From NCBI RefSeq assembly GCF_020215665.1, contig NZ_CP084061.1:3132001-3196000 (forward strand): a stretch of 64,000 nt of DNA. Direction: 5' to 3'. Origin of the DNA: Blautia parvula. Lineage in GTDB: Bacteria; Bacillota; Clostridia; Lachnospirales; Lachnospiraceae. This document shows, piece after piece, positions 7,375 to 15,506 of this stretch (position 1 is the first letter of the stretch; each line of letters begins with the position of its first letter). Below the pieces are notes generated by a model, which was given only the letters and a program-made list of their open reading frames with translations, was not told where the DNA came from and did no database searches. The translations under genes were made by a program, and so were the position numbers.

Positions 7375-7974
7375 ATGAAAAATAAAATAGCAAGGGTAAT
7401 CGGCGTAATCTGTGTCCTGATACTGGTAATCTTCGGTATTTTCCTGGGACGATACTGGGAGGGGCGCAAATATCAAAAGGCAGACATCTCTGTTTCCGCT
7501 ATCACTGCCCGCTTGACCCAGGCCAGCGACTTAGCCACAGCGCGCCTGGAATACAGGGGACTTATCCGCTATGAAGCCGGAGAAATCCGTTTTATCACCC
7601 AGAAAGGCTTCACCATGATCTACAATGCCCATATCAAGGCAGGCATTGACCTCTCCAAAGCAAAGGTGGACGTATCCGGCGAAACCATCACTGTGACACT
7701 TCCAAAGGCAGAGATTCAGGATATCACCATTGACCCTGACAGCCTGGAGTTCTACGATGAGAAAATAGCGCTATTCAATCCTCAGAACAAGGAAGACACC
7801 GTAACCGCACTGCAGGCAGCCAAGGAGGACGCAGAAAAAAATGCCGCTGACAGCGAACTGCTGACAACGGCAAATGAACAGGCCCAGCGTCTGATCCAGG
7901 AATTGCTCGCACCTGTAACAAAGGACAGTGAAAAGGAATACACCATTGTATTCAACGAACCGTCCGAGAACTGA
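7375..7974 (+). CDS. DUF4230-domain membrane-anchored protein
   Basis: 199 residues. An N-terminal membrane helix (about residues 7-25) is followed by the DUF4230 domain: LTQASDLATARLEYRGLI, then AGIDLSKAKVDVSGETITVTLPKAEIQDI, then SLEFYDEKIALFNP. The C-terminal third is Ala/Glu-rich and probably helical. GGAGG lies 7 bases before the ATG. The family is widespread in Firmicutes and Bacteroidetes; its function is unknown. The gene stands alone, with its own promoter and a strong terminator, and converges on the ABC exporter. Confidence 0.88.
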   Translation: MKNKIARVIGVICVLILVIFGIFLGRYWEGRKYQKADISVSAITARLTQASDLATARLEYRGLIRYEAGEIRFITQKGFTMIYNAHIKAGIDLSKAKVDVSGETITVTLPKAEIQDITIDPDSLEFYDEKIALFNPQNKEDTVTALQAAKEDAEKNAADSELLTTANEQAQRLIQELLAPVTKDSEKEYTIVFNEPSEN

Positions 7975-8006
7975 GCTAATATCAAAAATACATAAAAATG
8001 TAAAAA

Positions 8007-8040
8007 CGGGCCGGGAGAATATGGCAATTCTCCCGGCCCG
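8007..8040 (+). terminator. Strong terminator of the DUF4230 gene
   Basis: A perfect 14-bp GC-rich stem (8007-8020 with 8027-8040), a 6-base loop and a short T-containing tail. An A-run precedes it, so it may also act on the minus strand for the exporter operon. Confidence 0.85.
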
Positions 8041-8067
8041 CCTTTGTATTCTATGCCTGCAGCCGCT

Positions 8068-8189
8068 GTAACAATTCCCGGAAGACGAACGGCTGCGTAC
8101 ATGCCCATTAAAAACCGCTTCGCACTGGGCCGGATGGCTGCCGACACCGGTTCAGCGCTGTGAATGTGCAGACCTGCCTGAACCGTTAT
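8068..8189 (+). mobile_element. Decayed copy of the 134-bp miniature element
   Basis: It begins GTAACAATTC and ends near GAACCGTTAT. Between these it keeps the family blocks CCCATTAAAAACCGCTTCGC and TGTGCAGACCTG in the same order as the intact copy at 43101-43234. The first hairpin and parts of the middle are lost, and no clear target duplication remains. The right 38 bases overlap the 3' end of the exporter gene at 8152-9954 and encode its last 12 residues and stop. Confidence 0.7.
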
Positions 8190-9954
8190 CCGCCATGTCC
8201 TGTCCGGACAGAAACTGGCTGTTATACAGTCTGGCATAGAAACCGTTTTTCTCAAGCAGTGATCTGTGATCTCCCTGCTCCACAATATTTCCGTTATTCA
8301 TTACCAGGATCACATCCGCCTCCCGGATGGTGGACAGGCGGTGTGCCACAATAAAGCTGGTCCTGCCCTGCATCATCTTTGCAAATGCCTCCTGAATGTG
8401 CATCTCTGTTCTGGTATCAATGGAGGATGTAGCCTCATCCAGAATCAGCATGGGCGGCAGGCAGAGCATAACCCTGGTAATACACAGAAGCTGCTTCTGC
8501 CCCTGGGACAGCCCGCCGCCGTCCTCTGTGATCTCTGTGTCATAGCCCTTGGGAAGACGTTTGATAAAACTGTGCGCATGGGAGGCTTTGGCTGCGGCTT
8601 TGATCTCTTCCTCCGTGGCGTCCGGTTTGCCCATTGTGATATTATCCCGGATGGTGCCTGTTCTGAGCCAAGTATCCTGGAGCACCATTCCATAGGACCC
8701 CCGCAGGCTTTTTCTGGTAATACTGCGGATATCCCGGCTGCTGACACGGATACTGCCGCTGTCCACATCATAAAAACGCATCAGCAGATTGATGATAGTA
8801 GTCTTTCCGCAGCCGGTGGGTCCCACAATTGCCACTCTCTGCCCCGGCTGCACATGGAGATTAAAATCCTGCACCAGCTTTATCTCCGGTGAATAGGAAA
8901 AATATACATGCTCCAGATCCACCTTCCCATCTGTATGTTCCAGATTCTCAGCATGATCCGGTTCCGGTGTCTGAGGCTCCTCCTCTATGAGCGCAAATAT
9001 GCGGGAAGCGCATGCCAGCGCATTCTGAAGCTCTGTCACCACGCCTGAAATCTCGTTGAAAGGTTTTGTATACTGGTTGGCATAGCTTAAAAAACAGGAA
9101 AGCTGCCCCACAGTTATCCCGCCGTTTATAACCGACAGTGCCCCTACCAGCCCGACTCCGGCATAAACAAGACTGTTGACAAACCGTGTACAGGGATTTG
9201 TCAAAGACGAAAAGAAAATAGCTTTCAAGGAACAGTCTGCCAGCTTTTCATTGATCTCATCAAAATGTTCCAGAGCTTCCTCCTCATAATTGAATGCCTG
9301 CACCACCTTCTGTCCGCCTATCATTTCCTCCACAAGCGCAGTCTGCTCTCCGCGGGCCTCTGACTGCTGCTTGAACATAACGAAAGTCCTCTTTGCAATG
9401 AAATTTGCCACAAAAAGGGACAGCGGTGTGATCAGAACCACCACCAATGTAATGCCCATATCTCTGGTGAGCATAAAAAGCAGGGTACCCAGAATCGTGA
9501 TCACACCGGTAAATAGCTGGGTAAATCCCATTAAAAGTCCGTCTGAGAACTGGTCCACATCCGCTATGACACGGCTTACCACCTCACCGTAGGAGTGGTC
9601 ATCCATGTATTTAAGCGGCAGGATCTGTATTTTCTGAAATGCCCGGTTCCTCACATCCTGTACTGTGTGGTAGGCGATTTTATTGTTGCTCACATTCATG
9701 ATCCACTGCGCCAGGGCTGTGAGCAGAATGACGATCCCGATTTTCTGCAGAGTGCCGAACACATGGACAAAGTCAACTTTTCCCTTGTCGATAATGTAGT
9801 CAATGGCCTCTCCTGTGAGAATAGGCACATACAGAGTCAGAACCACAGTCACCGCCGCTGCCGCAATGGACAGAATCAGAAACGGCCAGTAATGGCGGAC
9901 ATATTTTAATACCTTCAGAAGTGTTTCCTTCTGCGCTGATTTTTTCTTGTCCAT
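8152..9954 (-). CDS. ABC exporter half-transporter (catalytic subunit of a heterodimer)
   Basis: 600 residues from ATG at 9952-9954 (AGGAGG just upstream); the frame extends upstream but only within the preceding gene. An N-terminal six-helix ABC exporter membrane domain (about 1-310) precedes a nucleotide-binding domain with Walker A GPTGCGKTT, signature LSQGQKQLL and Walker B MLILDEATSSID with the catalytic Glu. It starts one base after the stop of the companion half-transporter. Multidrug or peptide export of the LmrCD/BmrCD kind is likely; the substrate is unknown. The last 12 residues (DNGSGRSAHSQR) come from a repeat element, so the original C-terminus was probably replaced. Confidence 0.9.
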   Translation of the reverse strand: MDKKKSAQKETLLKVLKYVRHYWPFLILSIAAAAVTVVLTLYVPILTGEAIDYIIDKGKVDFVHVFGTLQKIGIVILLTALAQWIMNVSNNKIAYHTVQDVRNRAFQKIQILPLKYMDDHSYGEVVSRVIADVDQFSDGLLMGFTQLFTGVITILGTLLFMLTRDMGITLVVVLITPLSLFVANFIAKRTFVMFKQQSEARGEQTALVEEMIGGQKVVQAFNYEEEALEHFDEINEKLADCSLKAIFFSSLTNPCTRFVNSLVYAGVGLVGALSVINGGITVGQLSCFLSYANQYTKPFNEISGVVTELQNALACASRIFALIEEEPQTPEPDHAENLEHTDGKVDLEHVYFSYSPEIKLVQDFNLHVQPGQRVAIVGPTGCGKTTIINLLMRFYDVDSGSIRVSSRDIRSITRKSLRGSYGMVLQDTWLRTGTIRDNITMGKPDATEEEIKAAAKASHAHSFIKRLPKGYDTEITEDGGGLSQGQKQLLCITRVMLCLPPMLILDEATSSIDTRTEMHIQEAFAKMMQGRTSFIVAHRLSTIREADVILVMNNGNIVEQGDHRSLLEKNGFYARLYNSQFLSGQDMADNGSGRSAHSQR

Positions 9955-9955
9955 A

Positions 9956-11692
9956 TTATGCCTCCTCCTGTCTGCTCTCAAACTGTGATTCATAGATTTC
10001 CCTGTACACGCTGCAGGTCTCCAGAAGTTCTCCGTGACTGCCGGCCCCTGCCAGACGGCCGTCCTCCATAACAAGGATCAAATCCGCATACATGACAGAG
10101 GAAGCCCTCTGGGATACAATGAATACTGTCATCCTGTCCTTCAGATTTCCTATGGCCTGACGTAGCCTGGCGTCTGTGGCAAAGTCAAGGGCTGAGGCAC
10201 TGTCATCCAGGATCAGGATCTCAGGATTTTTGACCAGGGCTCTGGCAATGGTGAGGCGCTGTTTCTGTCCGCCGGAGAGGTTCTTACCACCCTGCACCAC
10301 CTCTGTGTCCAGGCCGTCCTCCTTCTTATCCACAAATTCCTTTGCCTGGGAGATTTCCAGCGCGCGCCACAGCTCTTCGTCGGATGCCCCCCGGTTTCCC
10401 CAGAGGAGATTTTCCCGGATAGTCCCTTTAAAAAGGGTTGCCTTCTGCAGGACCATCCCCACCTTCTGTCTGAGCTCATGGATGGGATAGTTCCTCACAT
10501 CCACGCCGTTTACCCGTACTTCACCTGCCGTGACGTCATAGAACCTGGGGATCAGGTGTACGAGAGATGATTTTCCGGAACCGGTACCGCCAATGATACC
10601 GATGGTCTGTCCCTTTTCCGCCTTAAAATCAATGTCTGTCAGGGATTCCTCCCCGGCATTTTTATACGTAAGTCCCACATGGCGAAATTCTACAGACGGG
10701 CTGCCGGTTTTGGCCTTTTCCGGGGATTTTCTGTCTGCGTCCTGCATACTGGACTGTATTTCCAGGACACTCTCCACGCGGTTTGCACAGGCAAGTGCTT
10801 TGGTGATGGTGATGATCAGGTTCGCCAGCTTGATCAGCTCCACCAGGATCTGGGACATATAATTTACCAGGGCGATAAGCTGGCCCTGAGTGATATACCC
10901 TGTATCCACGCGGATGGCGCCTGTCCACAGCAGAACCACCAGGGCACCGTTGATGATCACGTATGTCATGGGATTCATCAGACCTGATATTTTCCCCACG
11001 TGCTTCTGCATTGCAGTGAGTGTATCATTGCTGACTTCAAAGCGTTCCTTCTCTTCCTCTTCCTTATTAAATGCACGGATAACCCTTACGCCGGTCAGAT
11101 TCTCCCTGGTAATTCCCAGTACCCGGTCCAGGGCGGCCTGTGTCTTCTTATACAGAGGAATGGTGATCAGCATGATACCAAATACTACCACAGAGAGCAG
11201 GGGAATCGTCACCACAAAGATAAGCGCCGCCTTTACGTCAATGGTAAACGCCATGATCATAGCGCCGAACACAATGCACGGCGAGCGGAGGAACAGACGC
11301 AGAACCATATTGACTCCATTCTGCACCTGGTTGATATCACTTGTCATCCTGGTGATCAGAGTGGAGGTACCCATGGTATCCATTTCTGTAAAAGAAAGCC
11401 CCTGGATATGGGAAAATAACGCGTGCCGCAGCTTTGTGGAAAATCCCACTGCCGCCTTTGCGGCAAAATACTGTGCCGTGGCGGAGCACACAAGTCCGAT
11501 AATGCCCAGGCTTACCATGAGCAGGCACATGATGGTCACATAATGCTTGTCTCCGTTTCCGATGCCCCGGTCAATGATCCTGGCCATAACAAGAGGCACC
11601 AGCAGTTCAAAGGATGCTTCCAGAAGTTTGAACAGGGGTGCCAGGACAGACTCTTTTTTATAGTCTTTCATATAAATCAGCAGTTTTCTCAT
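9956..11692 (-). CDS. ABC exporter half-transporter (degenerate-site subunit)
   Basis: 578 residues. A membrane domain (about 1-300, starting MRKLLIYMKDYKKESVLAPLFKLLE as in the YheI/BmrC group) is followed by a nucleotide-binding domain with Walker A GGTGSGKSS, signature LSGGQKQRL and Walker B ILILDDSASALD. The residue after the Walker B Asp is Asp, not the catalytic Glu, as known for the degenerate site in heterodimeric exporters. It is the first gene of a two-gene operon with the 8152-9954 subunit. The start is preceded by AGGAG. It lies 92 bp downstream of the YesM kinase gene and may be co-transcribed, since no clear terminator is seen between them. Confidence 0.92.
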   Translation of the reverse strand: MRKLLIYMKDYKKESVLAPLFKLLEASFELLVPLVMARIIDRGIGNGDKHYVTIMCLLMVSLGIIGLVCSATAQYFAAKAAVGFSTKLRHALFSHIQGLSFTEMDTMGTSTLITRMTSDINQVQNGVNMVLRLFLRSPCIVFGAMIMAFTIDVKAALIFVVTIPLLSVVVFGIMLITIPLYKKTQAALDRVLGITRENLTGVRVIRAFNKEEEEKERFEVSNDTLTAMQKHVGKISGLMNPMTYVIINGALVVLLWTGAIRVDTGYITQGQLIALVNYMSQILVELIKLANLIITITKALACANRVESVLEIQSSMQDADRKSPEKAKTGSPSVEFRHVGLTYKNAGEESLTDIDFKAEKGQTIGIIGGTGSGKSSLVHLIPRFYDVTAGEVRVNGVDVRNYPIHELRQKVGMVLQKATLFKGTIRENLLWGNRGASDEELWRALEISQAKEFVDKKEDGLDTEVVQGGKNLSGGQKQRLTIARALVKNPEILILDDSASALDFATDARLRQAIGNLKDRMTVFIVSQRASSVMYADLILVMEDGRLAGAGSHGELLETCSVYREIYESQFESRQEEA

Positions 11693-11784
11693 GATGTTCT
11701 CCTACCGGTAATTTATTTTCTTTCTTATCTTATCACCTCTTTCGTGGAATGACAAACCTTTCCTCCAATAAAAATAACCTGCTG

Positions 11785-13479
11785 CTATCTGATATATTCC
11801 GGCACAGGCACATCCTTGAGTATTCTGACAGTGACTTTTGTTCCCCACCCTTCTCTGCTGTAGATGGAGACACCGCAGTCCTCCCCGTAGGTGCTCTTTA
11901 CCATAGCCTTCACAAGACGTACCCCAAATCCGCCGTTATCTCCTGTATCGTCCTGAAGCAGGCGGCGGGTGGTCTCCTGCGGCATCCCTTTTCCATTGTC
12001 CCAGACTTCAAAAACCAGGTAATCCCCCTCCTGTCTGAGGCTCACACGAAGCTGCCCTTCCTGTTCATCCATACCATACTTAATAGCATTTTCCACCAGT
12101 GGCTGAATCAGCAGTTTGGGCATCTCACATTCTGAAAGCTCCTTGGGAATGTCGATCTCATACTGCAGCTTTTCGTTAAGAAGCAGCCTCTGGAATGACA
12201 AATAGGAAGACAGGTATCTCATATCCTCCTGCACTGTAACAAATTCCTTTTTGTGGTTGACACAATACCGCAGAATGTCCGCAAGGGTTGCCACCACATC
12301 GGCAATCTCATACTCATTTTTCAGAACCATCTTCCAGTAGATCATATCAAAGGCGTTATAGAGAAAATGAGGATTCAGTTTTGATTTGAGTGCCAGCATT
12401 TCCAGCTTATAGTAGTTGTTGCGCTGTCTCTGCACCGTATGGAGCAGTTCCTTGATGCGCACAAGCATATAATTGAAACTGTCGATGATCATGCCGAATT
12501 CATCCTGCTTCTTGCGCTCCATAGTAAAATCCAGCTCTCCGTTCTGTATCCGCTCCATGCCGTACAGGAGCTGTTTTACCGGCCTTAGAAAAGACTTGAA
12601 AATGGTGAGGGCTATGATTCCAACCAGAAGAGCTATGCACACAAAGACAATGATCAGTATCGGGATGATCTTATTCAGTTCCTGTGTGACGGCTGTACTT
12701 TCCAGAATCCCGCACAGGTTCCATCCAAAGCTTCCCAGGGGGTAGGCTACATGATGTTCCTCTGCCTCCTGCGCTGGTGCCTTCACATATTTTCCGATCA
12801 GGCTTTTGTCCTCTGTAAACAGAATGCGTCCGTCAGCATCTGTCAGCAGCATTTTCTCCTGGCGGCTTTTATTCTTAGCTGTAAATAGTGTCTCGAAACT
12901 CTCCTGTGTAAACTGGACGACCAAAAGCCCGTAAACCACATCCCCGTCATGAATATAGCTTACGGCCTCCATCATACGCGGCTCCCCCTGGGGATACCGC
13001 CACAGGATATTTCCGTGGGGAAACTCCTGGTATTTTTCCAGATATATCCTGTATGGCTCTTCTGTCTCAAATACCGCGTTTCTGTAAAAACAGTTGATCG
13101 GCTCATAATCCTCTGTATAGACATAGACATTTTCCGCCATATTGAGATTTCTCTCCCGCAGAGCCTCCCGCACAATACGCACCTCTGTCATGGAAAAATT
13201 ATCTCTGCCGGACATAAGCCCGGACAGATAATTTTTCACCCACTGGTTCTCTGAGATTCCCAGTATCAGATCCTCCATCTGCCCTGCCTCCTGGCTGCAT
13301 CTCTCAGAGACCTGGTACACGGTATTTTCAAAGAGCAGGTTTGTCTTCTCTGTCATGATCTTCACTGTCCGGTAATACAGGATGCTGAAAAGAATGCAGA
13401 TAAAGATACCGCCTGTCAGGAAGATCAAAATTGTCTTGATCCACAAGGTTCTGGGTCTGTTCAGCTTTAATTTACTCAT
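11785..13479 (-). CDS. YesM-type sensor histidine kinase
   Basis: 564 residues from ATG at 13477-13479, overlapping the previous gene's stop by 8 bases; an upstream in-frame start would lie deep inside that gene. Membrane helices at about 12-43 and 266-293 enclose an extracellular sensor domain of some 220 residues. A HAMP segment follows (RPVKQLLYGMERIQNGELDF), then the His_kinase box KSKLNPHFLYNAFDM (phospho-His about residue 371) and the ATPase N-box PLVENAIKYGM with NGKGM. YesM kinases sense sugars or sugar-binding proteins and phosphorylate AraC-type YesN regulators. The obvious partner lies at 21429-22937, at the other end of the ABC locus. No regulator is next to it. Confidence 0.92.
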   Translation of the reverse strand: MSKLKLNRPRTLWIKTILIFLTGGIFICILFSILYYRTVKIMTEKTNLLFENTVYQVSERCSQEAGQMEDLILGISENQWVKNYLSGLMSGRDNFSMTEVRIVREALRERNLNMAENVYVYTEDYEPINCFYRNAVFETEEPYRIYLEKYQEFPHGNILWRYPQGEPRMMEAVSYIHDGDVVYGLLVVQFTQESFETLFTAKNKSRQEKMLLTDADGRILFTEDKSLIGKYVKAPAQEAEEHHVAYPLGSFGWNLCGILESTAVTQELNKIIPILIIVFVCIALLVGIIALTIFKSFLRPVKQLLYGMERIQNGELDFTMERKKQDEFGMIIDSFNYMLVRIKELLHTVQRQRNNYYKLEMLALKSKLNPHFLYNAFDMIYWKMVLKNEYEIADVVATLADILRYCVNHKKEFVTVQEDMRYLSSYLSFQRLLLNEKLQYEIDIPKELSECEMPKLLIQPLVENAIKYGMDEQEGQLRVSLRQEGDYLVFEVWDNGKGMPQETTRRLLQDDTGDNGGFGVRLVKAMVKSTYGEDCGVSIYSREGWGTKVTVRILKDVPVPEYIR

Positions 13480-14266
13480 AGTCTTTCGGCACCTCTGTCC
13501 TGATCTCCCCGTCTGTGTCATAATGCTCAAAATAATTCCTGATCTCTTCCATGCCGATGAGACATTCACCATTTACCACAATGGTGGGCACCCACAGAGA
13601 TTCCTGTTCCCTGCCGTAGAGAATATAAAACTTTTTCAGCATCTCCCAGCTTCCCGGTTCCCCACTGCCCACAGGGTAAAAGTCGAATTTTTCATACAGC
13701 TTTTTGTCCAGCTCCTCATTTCTGCCGTCCAGCCATTCTTTTGCCTCCCGGCAGTCCGGACATCCGTCCATGGTAAAGAATACGATCCGGGGGATCTCAC
13801 GGCTTCCCATATGCGTTTCCCTGTGGATTCCCAGCAGGTATCCCAGTTTCTTCTGCCAGGCCCCTTCCTCCGCAATGGCAGATAACAGCTTAGCCTCCAC
13901 CTCATCTTCCCCCAGCAGCATGGTGCTGCCCACAAAAACCACGGGGTAGGTCATCTCAGAGGGTTCACTGGCAGTCTGCATGGCTTTTGTAAGGTTACTC
14001 CTGTAAAACGAATAGAGAACATTATAAATCTTCAGCTCAACCTGATCTCTCACTCCACCTTCCTCCAGCACGGATTCCATCTTGATCCTGTACTGCCGTT
14101 CACCGGTACACGCATTGCAGGGATGGTCCGTCACAGAACATCCCCCGCACTGGTCATATATGTAGCACGATACAGGAACCGGTATCCTGCTTATTTTCCT
14201 CACAGCACATGCCCCTCCTGCAAGCAGCAGCAAAAGTACAGCTCCAAAAACCATTTTTCTCTTCAA
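13472..14266 (-). CDS. Membrane-anchored Cys-rich thioredoxin-like protein
   Basis: 264 residues; no precise family recognised. The N-terminal hydrophobic segment (about 5-20, ending in GGAC) is a signal anchor or poor lipobox. Just after it lies a Cys cluster: C34, C40-G-G-C43 and C50-N-A-C53, which could bind a metal or form disulfides. From about residue 155 a thioredoxin/glutaredoxin-like region has FFTMDGCPDCREAKEWL (C-P-D-C redox motif) and later the probable cis-proline loop VPTIVVNGECLIG. It sits between the GH172 gene (17 bp upstream) and the YesM kinase (8-base overlap), so translation is probably coupled to the kinase. A redox or sensing accessory of the sugar locus is an inference. 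Confidence 0.7.
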   Translation of the reverse strand: MKRKMVFGAVLLLLLAGGACAVRKISRIPVPVSCYIYDQCGGCSVTDHPCNACTGERQYRIKMESVLEEGGVRDQVELKIYNVLYSFYRSNLTKAMQTASEPSEMTYPVVFVGSTMLLGEDEVEAKLLSAIAEEGAWQKKLGYLLGIHRETHMGSREIPRIVFFTMDGCPDCREAKEWLDGRNEELDKKLYEKFDFYPVGSGEPGSWEMLKKFYILYGREQESLWVPTIVVNGECLIGMEEIRNYFEHYDTDGEIRTEVPKDYE

Positions 14267-14283
14267 TACCGGTTCCTCCTGTC

Positions 14284-15348
14284 TTAAATGATCTCCAGAT
14301 CGTCCCTGTTCCCAAGCACGGAACCGCTGGACACCGGTTTGTCCTGATACCAGTAGGCCACAGATGAGATATCATCCTGCAGCGGCAGATACCTGCCGCC
14401 CGAACGCCAGCCCAGTGCCTGAATTGTAACCTTCAGATCCGTATCAAAATATACCGGATCTGTAATATGCCAGCGGTACATACTGAACCTCTGCTGTGTT
14501 TTGTAAGCACCGTCCGTATTGGTTATTTTGGACAGCCCTGCATACGGGGTACAGTACGGCCGGTAAACCCCGTCCACCTCAAAGTCATAAGCTCCGCAGA
14601 AATAATCTTCTGTCCCTGTTCCGCAGATGGTCGGATATTCCCGGTCGCCGTCCATGAAGAACTTGATCTCGCCCTCTCCCCACCATCCGTTGTTATTGAC
14701 ACCCCAGAACATATATGTTCCCACATATTGTCCTTTTCCCTTCACTCCATCCAGGATGGTGTAGTCTTCTTTATACGGAAGAGGATTGGTACGGCGGTAC
14801 TGTGCATGAAAATAGCCGTATCCTTCTTCCAGTTCCCGAAGCTGGTAATCAATCTGGTAATACACGATCACAGGTTCCTCTGCCAGATTTTCCAATGTCA
14901 TGCGGCAGCCTTCGTAAAACGGCATGTCCCAATAACAGTTCAGTCCTCTGCGCGGATTTACACAAACCGCAAGGGAGGTGAGCTGCTCATACTGCTGTTC
15001 ATCCGCGCTTGCAAAAAAATCCCCAAGCGGAGCCTCCACAGACGGGAACTCCTGCTTATCCCAGTAGATTCTCAAAACCAGAGTCCTGTTCTGCATACTG
15101 CTGGTGGTCACCCAGATGTGCTTTACCATCCCCTGCCCGCTGATATCTGCCAGGGTAAATGTCTTTCCCGGCTCAATCTGAACAGACGGCGAAACTTTCC
15201 ACCCCCTGCCCAAATCCCTTGCGCAGGAAGCGCCGGTCCCTTCCACTGCCTGCCCTCCGGCCCCCTTCTCTCCCGTAAAGTTTTCAGGACTGACAGAACG
15301 TGTCCTGATATTTCGCATTTTACTTAAACTGCTCATATCTCCAATCAT
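14284..15348 (-). CDS. GH172 (DUF2961) glycoside hydrolase
   Basis: 354 residues, the usual length for single-domain DUF2961 proteins. Conserved blocks include GMVKHIWVTT, LRIYWD, SVEAPLGDFF, LNCYWDMPF, GEGEIKFFMDGD and GTGTEDYF. The acidic residues in the last two are the probable catalytic ones. GH172 members act on alpha-D-fructofuranoside or D-arabinofuranoside linkages. No signal peptide is seen, so it should act on imported oligosaccharide, which fits its place after the Dpp-type importer. The gene starts 17 bases after a 134-bp element that separates it from dppF; its ribosome binding site, GGAAG, lies in the apparent target duplication. Confidence 0.9.
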   Translation of the reverse strand: MIGDMSSLSKMRNIRTRSVSPENFTGEKGAGGQAVEGTGASCARDLGRGWKVSPSVQIEPGKTFTLADISGQGMVKHIWVTTSSMQNRTLVLRIYWDKQEFPSVEAPLGDFFASADEQQYEQLTSLAVCVNPRRGLNCYWDMPFYEGCRMTLENLAEEPVIVYYQIDYQLRELEEGYGYFHAQYRRTNPLPYKEDYTILDGVKGKGQYVGTYMFWGVNNNGWWGEGEIKFFMDGDREYPTICGTGTEDYFCGAYDFEVDGVYRPYCTPYAGLSKITNTDGAYKTQQRFSMYRWHITDPVYFDTDLKVTIQALGWRSGGRYLPLQDDISSVAYWYQDKPVSSGSVLGNRDDLEII

Positions 15349-15364
15349 GTTTTTCTCTTCCTTC

Positions 15365-15498
15365 GTAACTGTTCAGTGCCCTCACAATCACGAGCAAAAA
15401 TCCATGCAGAATCGCCTGTGGCGATGGGATTTTTGCCTGACTGCGGAACGTTTTCTTACGGTCATCGCAGTAAATGTGCAGACCTGCTGAATCGTTAC
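15365..15498 (+). mobile_element. Full-length diverged copy of the 134-bp miniature element
   Basis: Exactly 134 bp. It starts GTAACTGTTCAG and ends CTGAATCGTTAC. The family block GCAGTAAATGTGCAGACCTG lies near the right end, as in the intact copy. The central hairpin (GCAAAAATCC, then ATCGC/GCGAT, then GGATTTTTGC; 15394-15436) differs in sequence from the intact copies but pairs fully. Flanks are CTTCCTTC and TTCCTTTC, an imperfect target duplication. It lies between dppF and the GH172 gene, inside the presumed operon. Confidence 0.8.
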
Positions 15499-15506
15499 TT
15501 CCTTTC

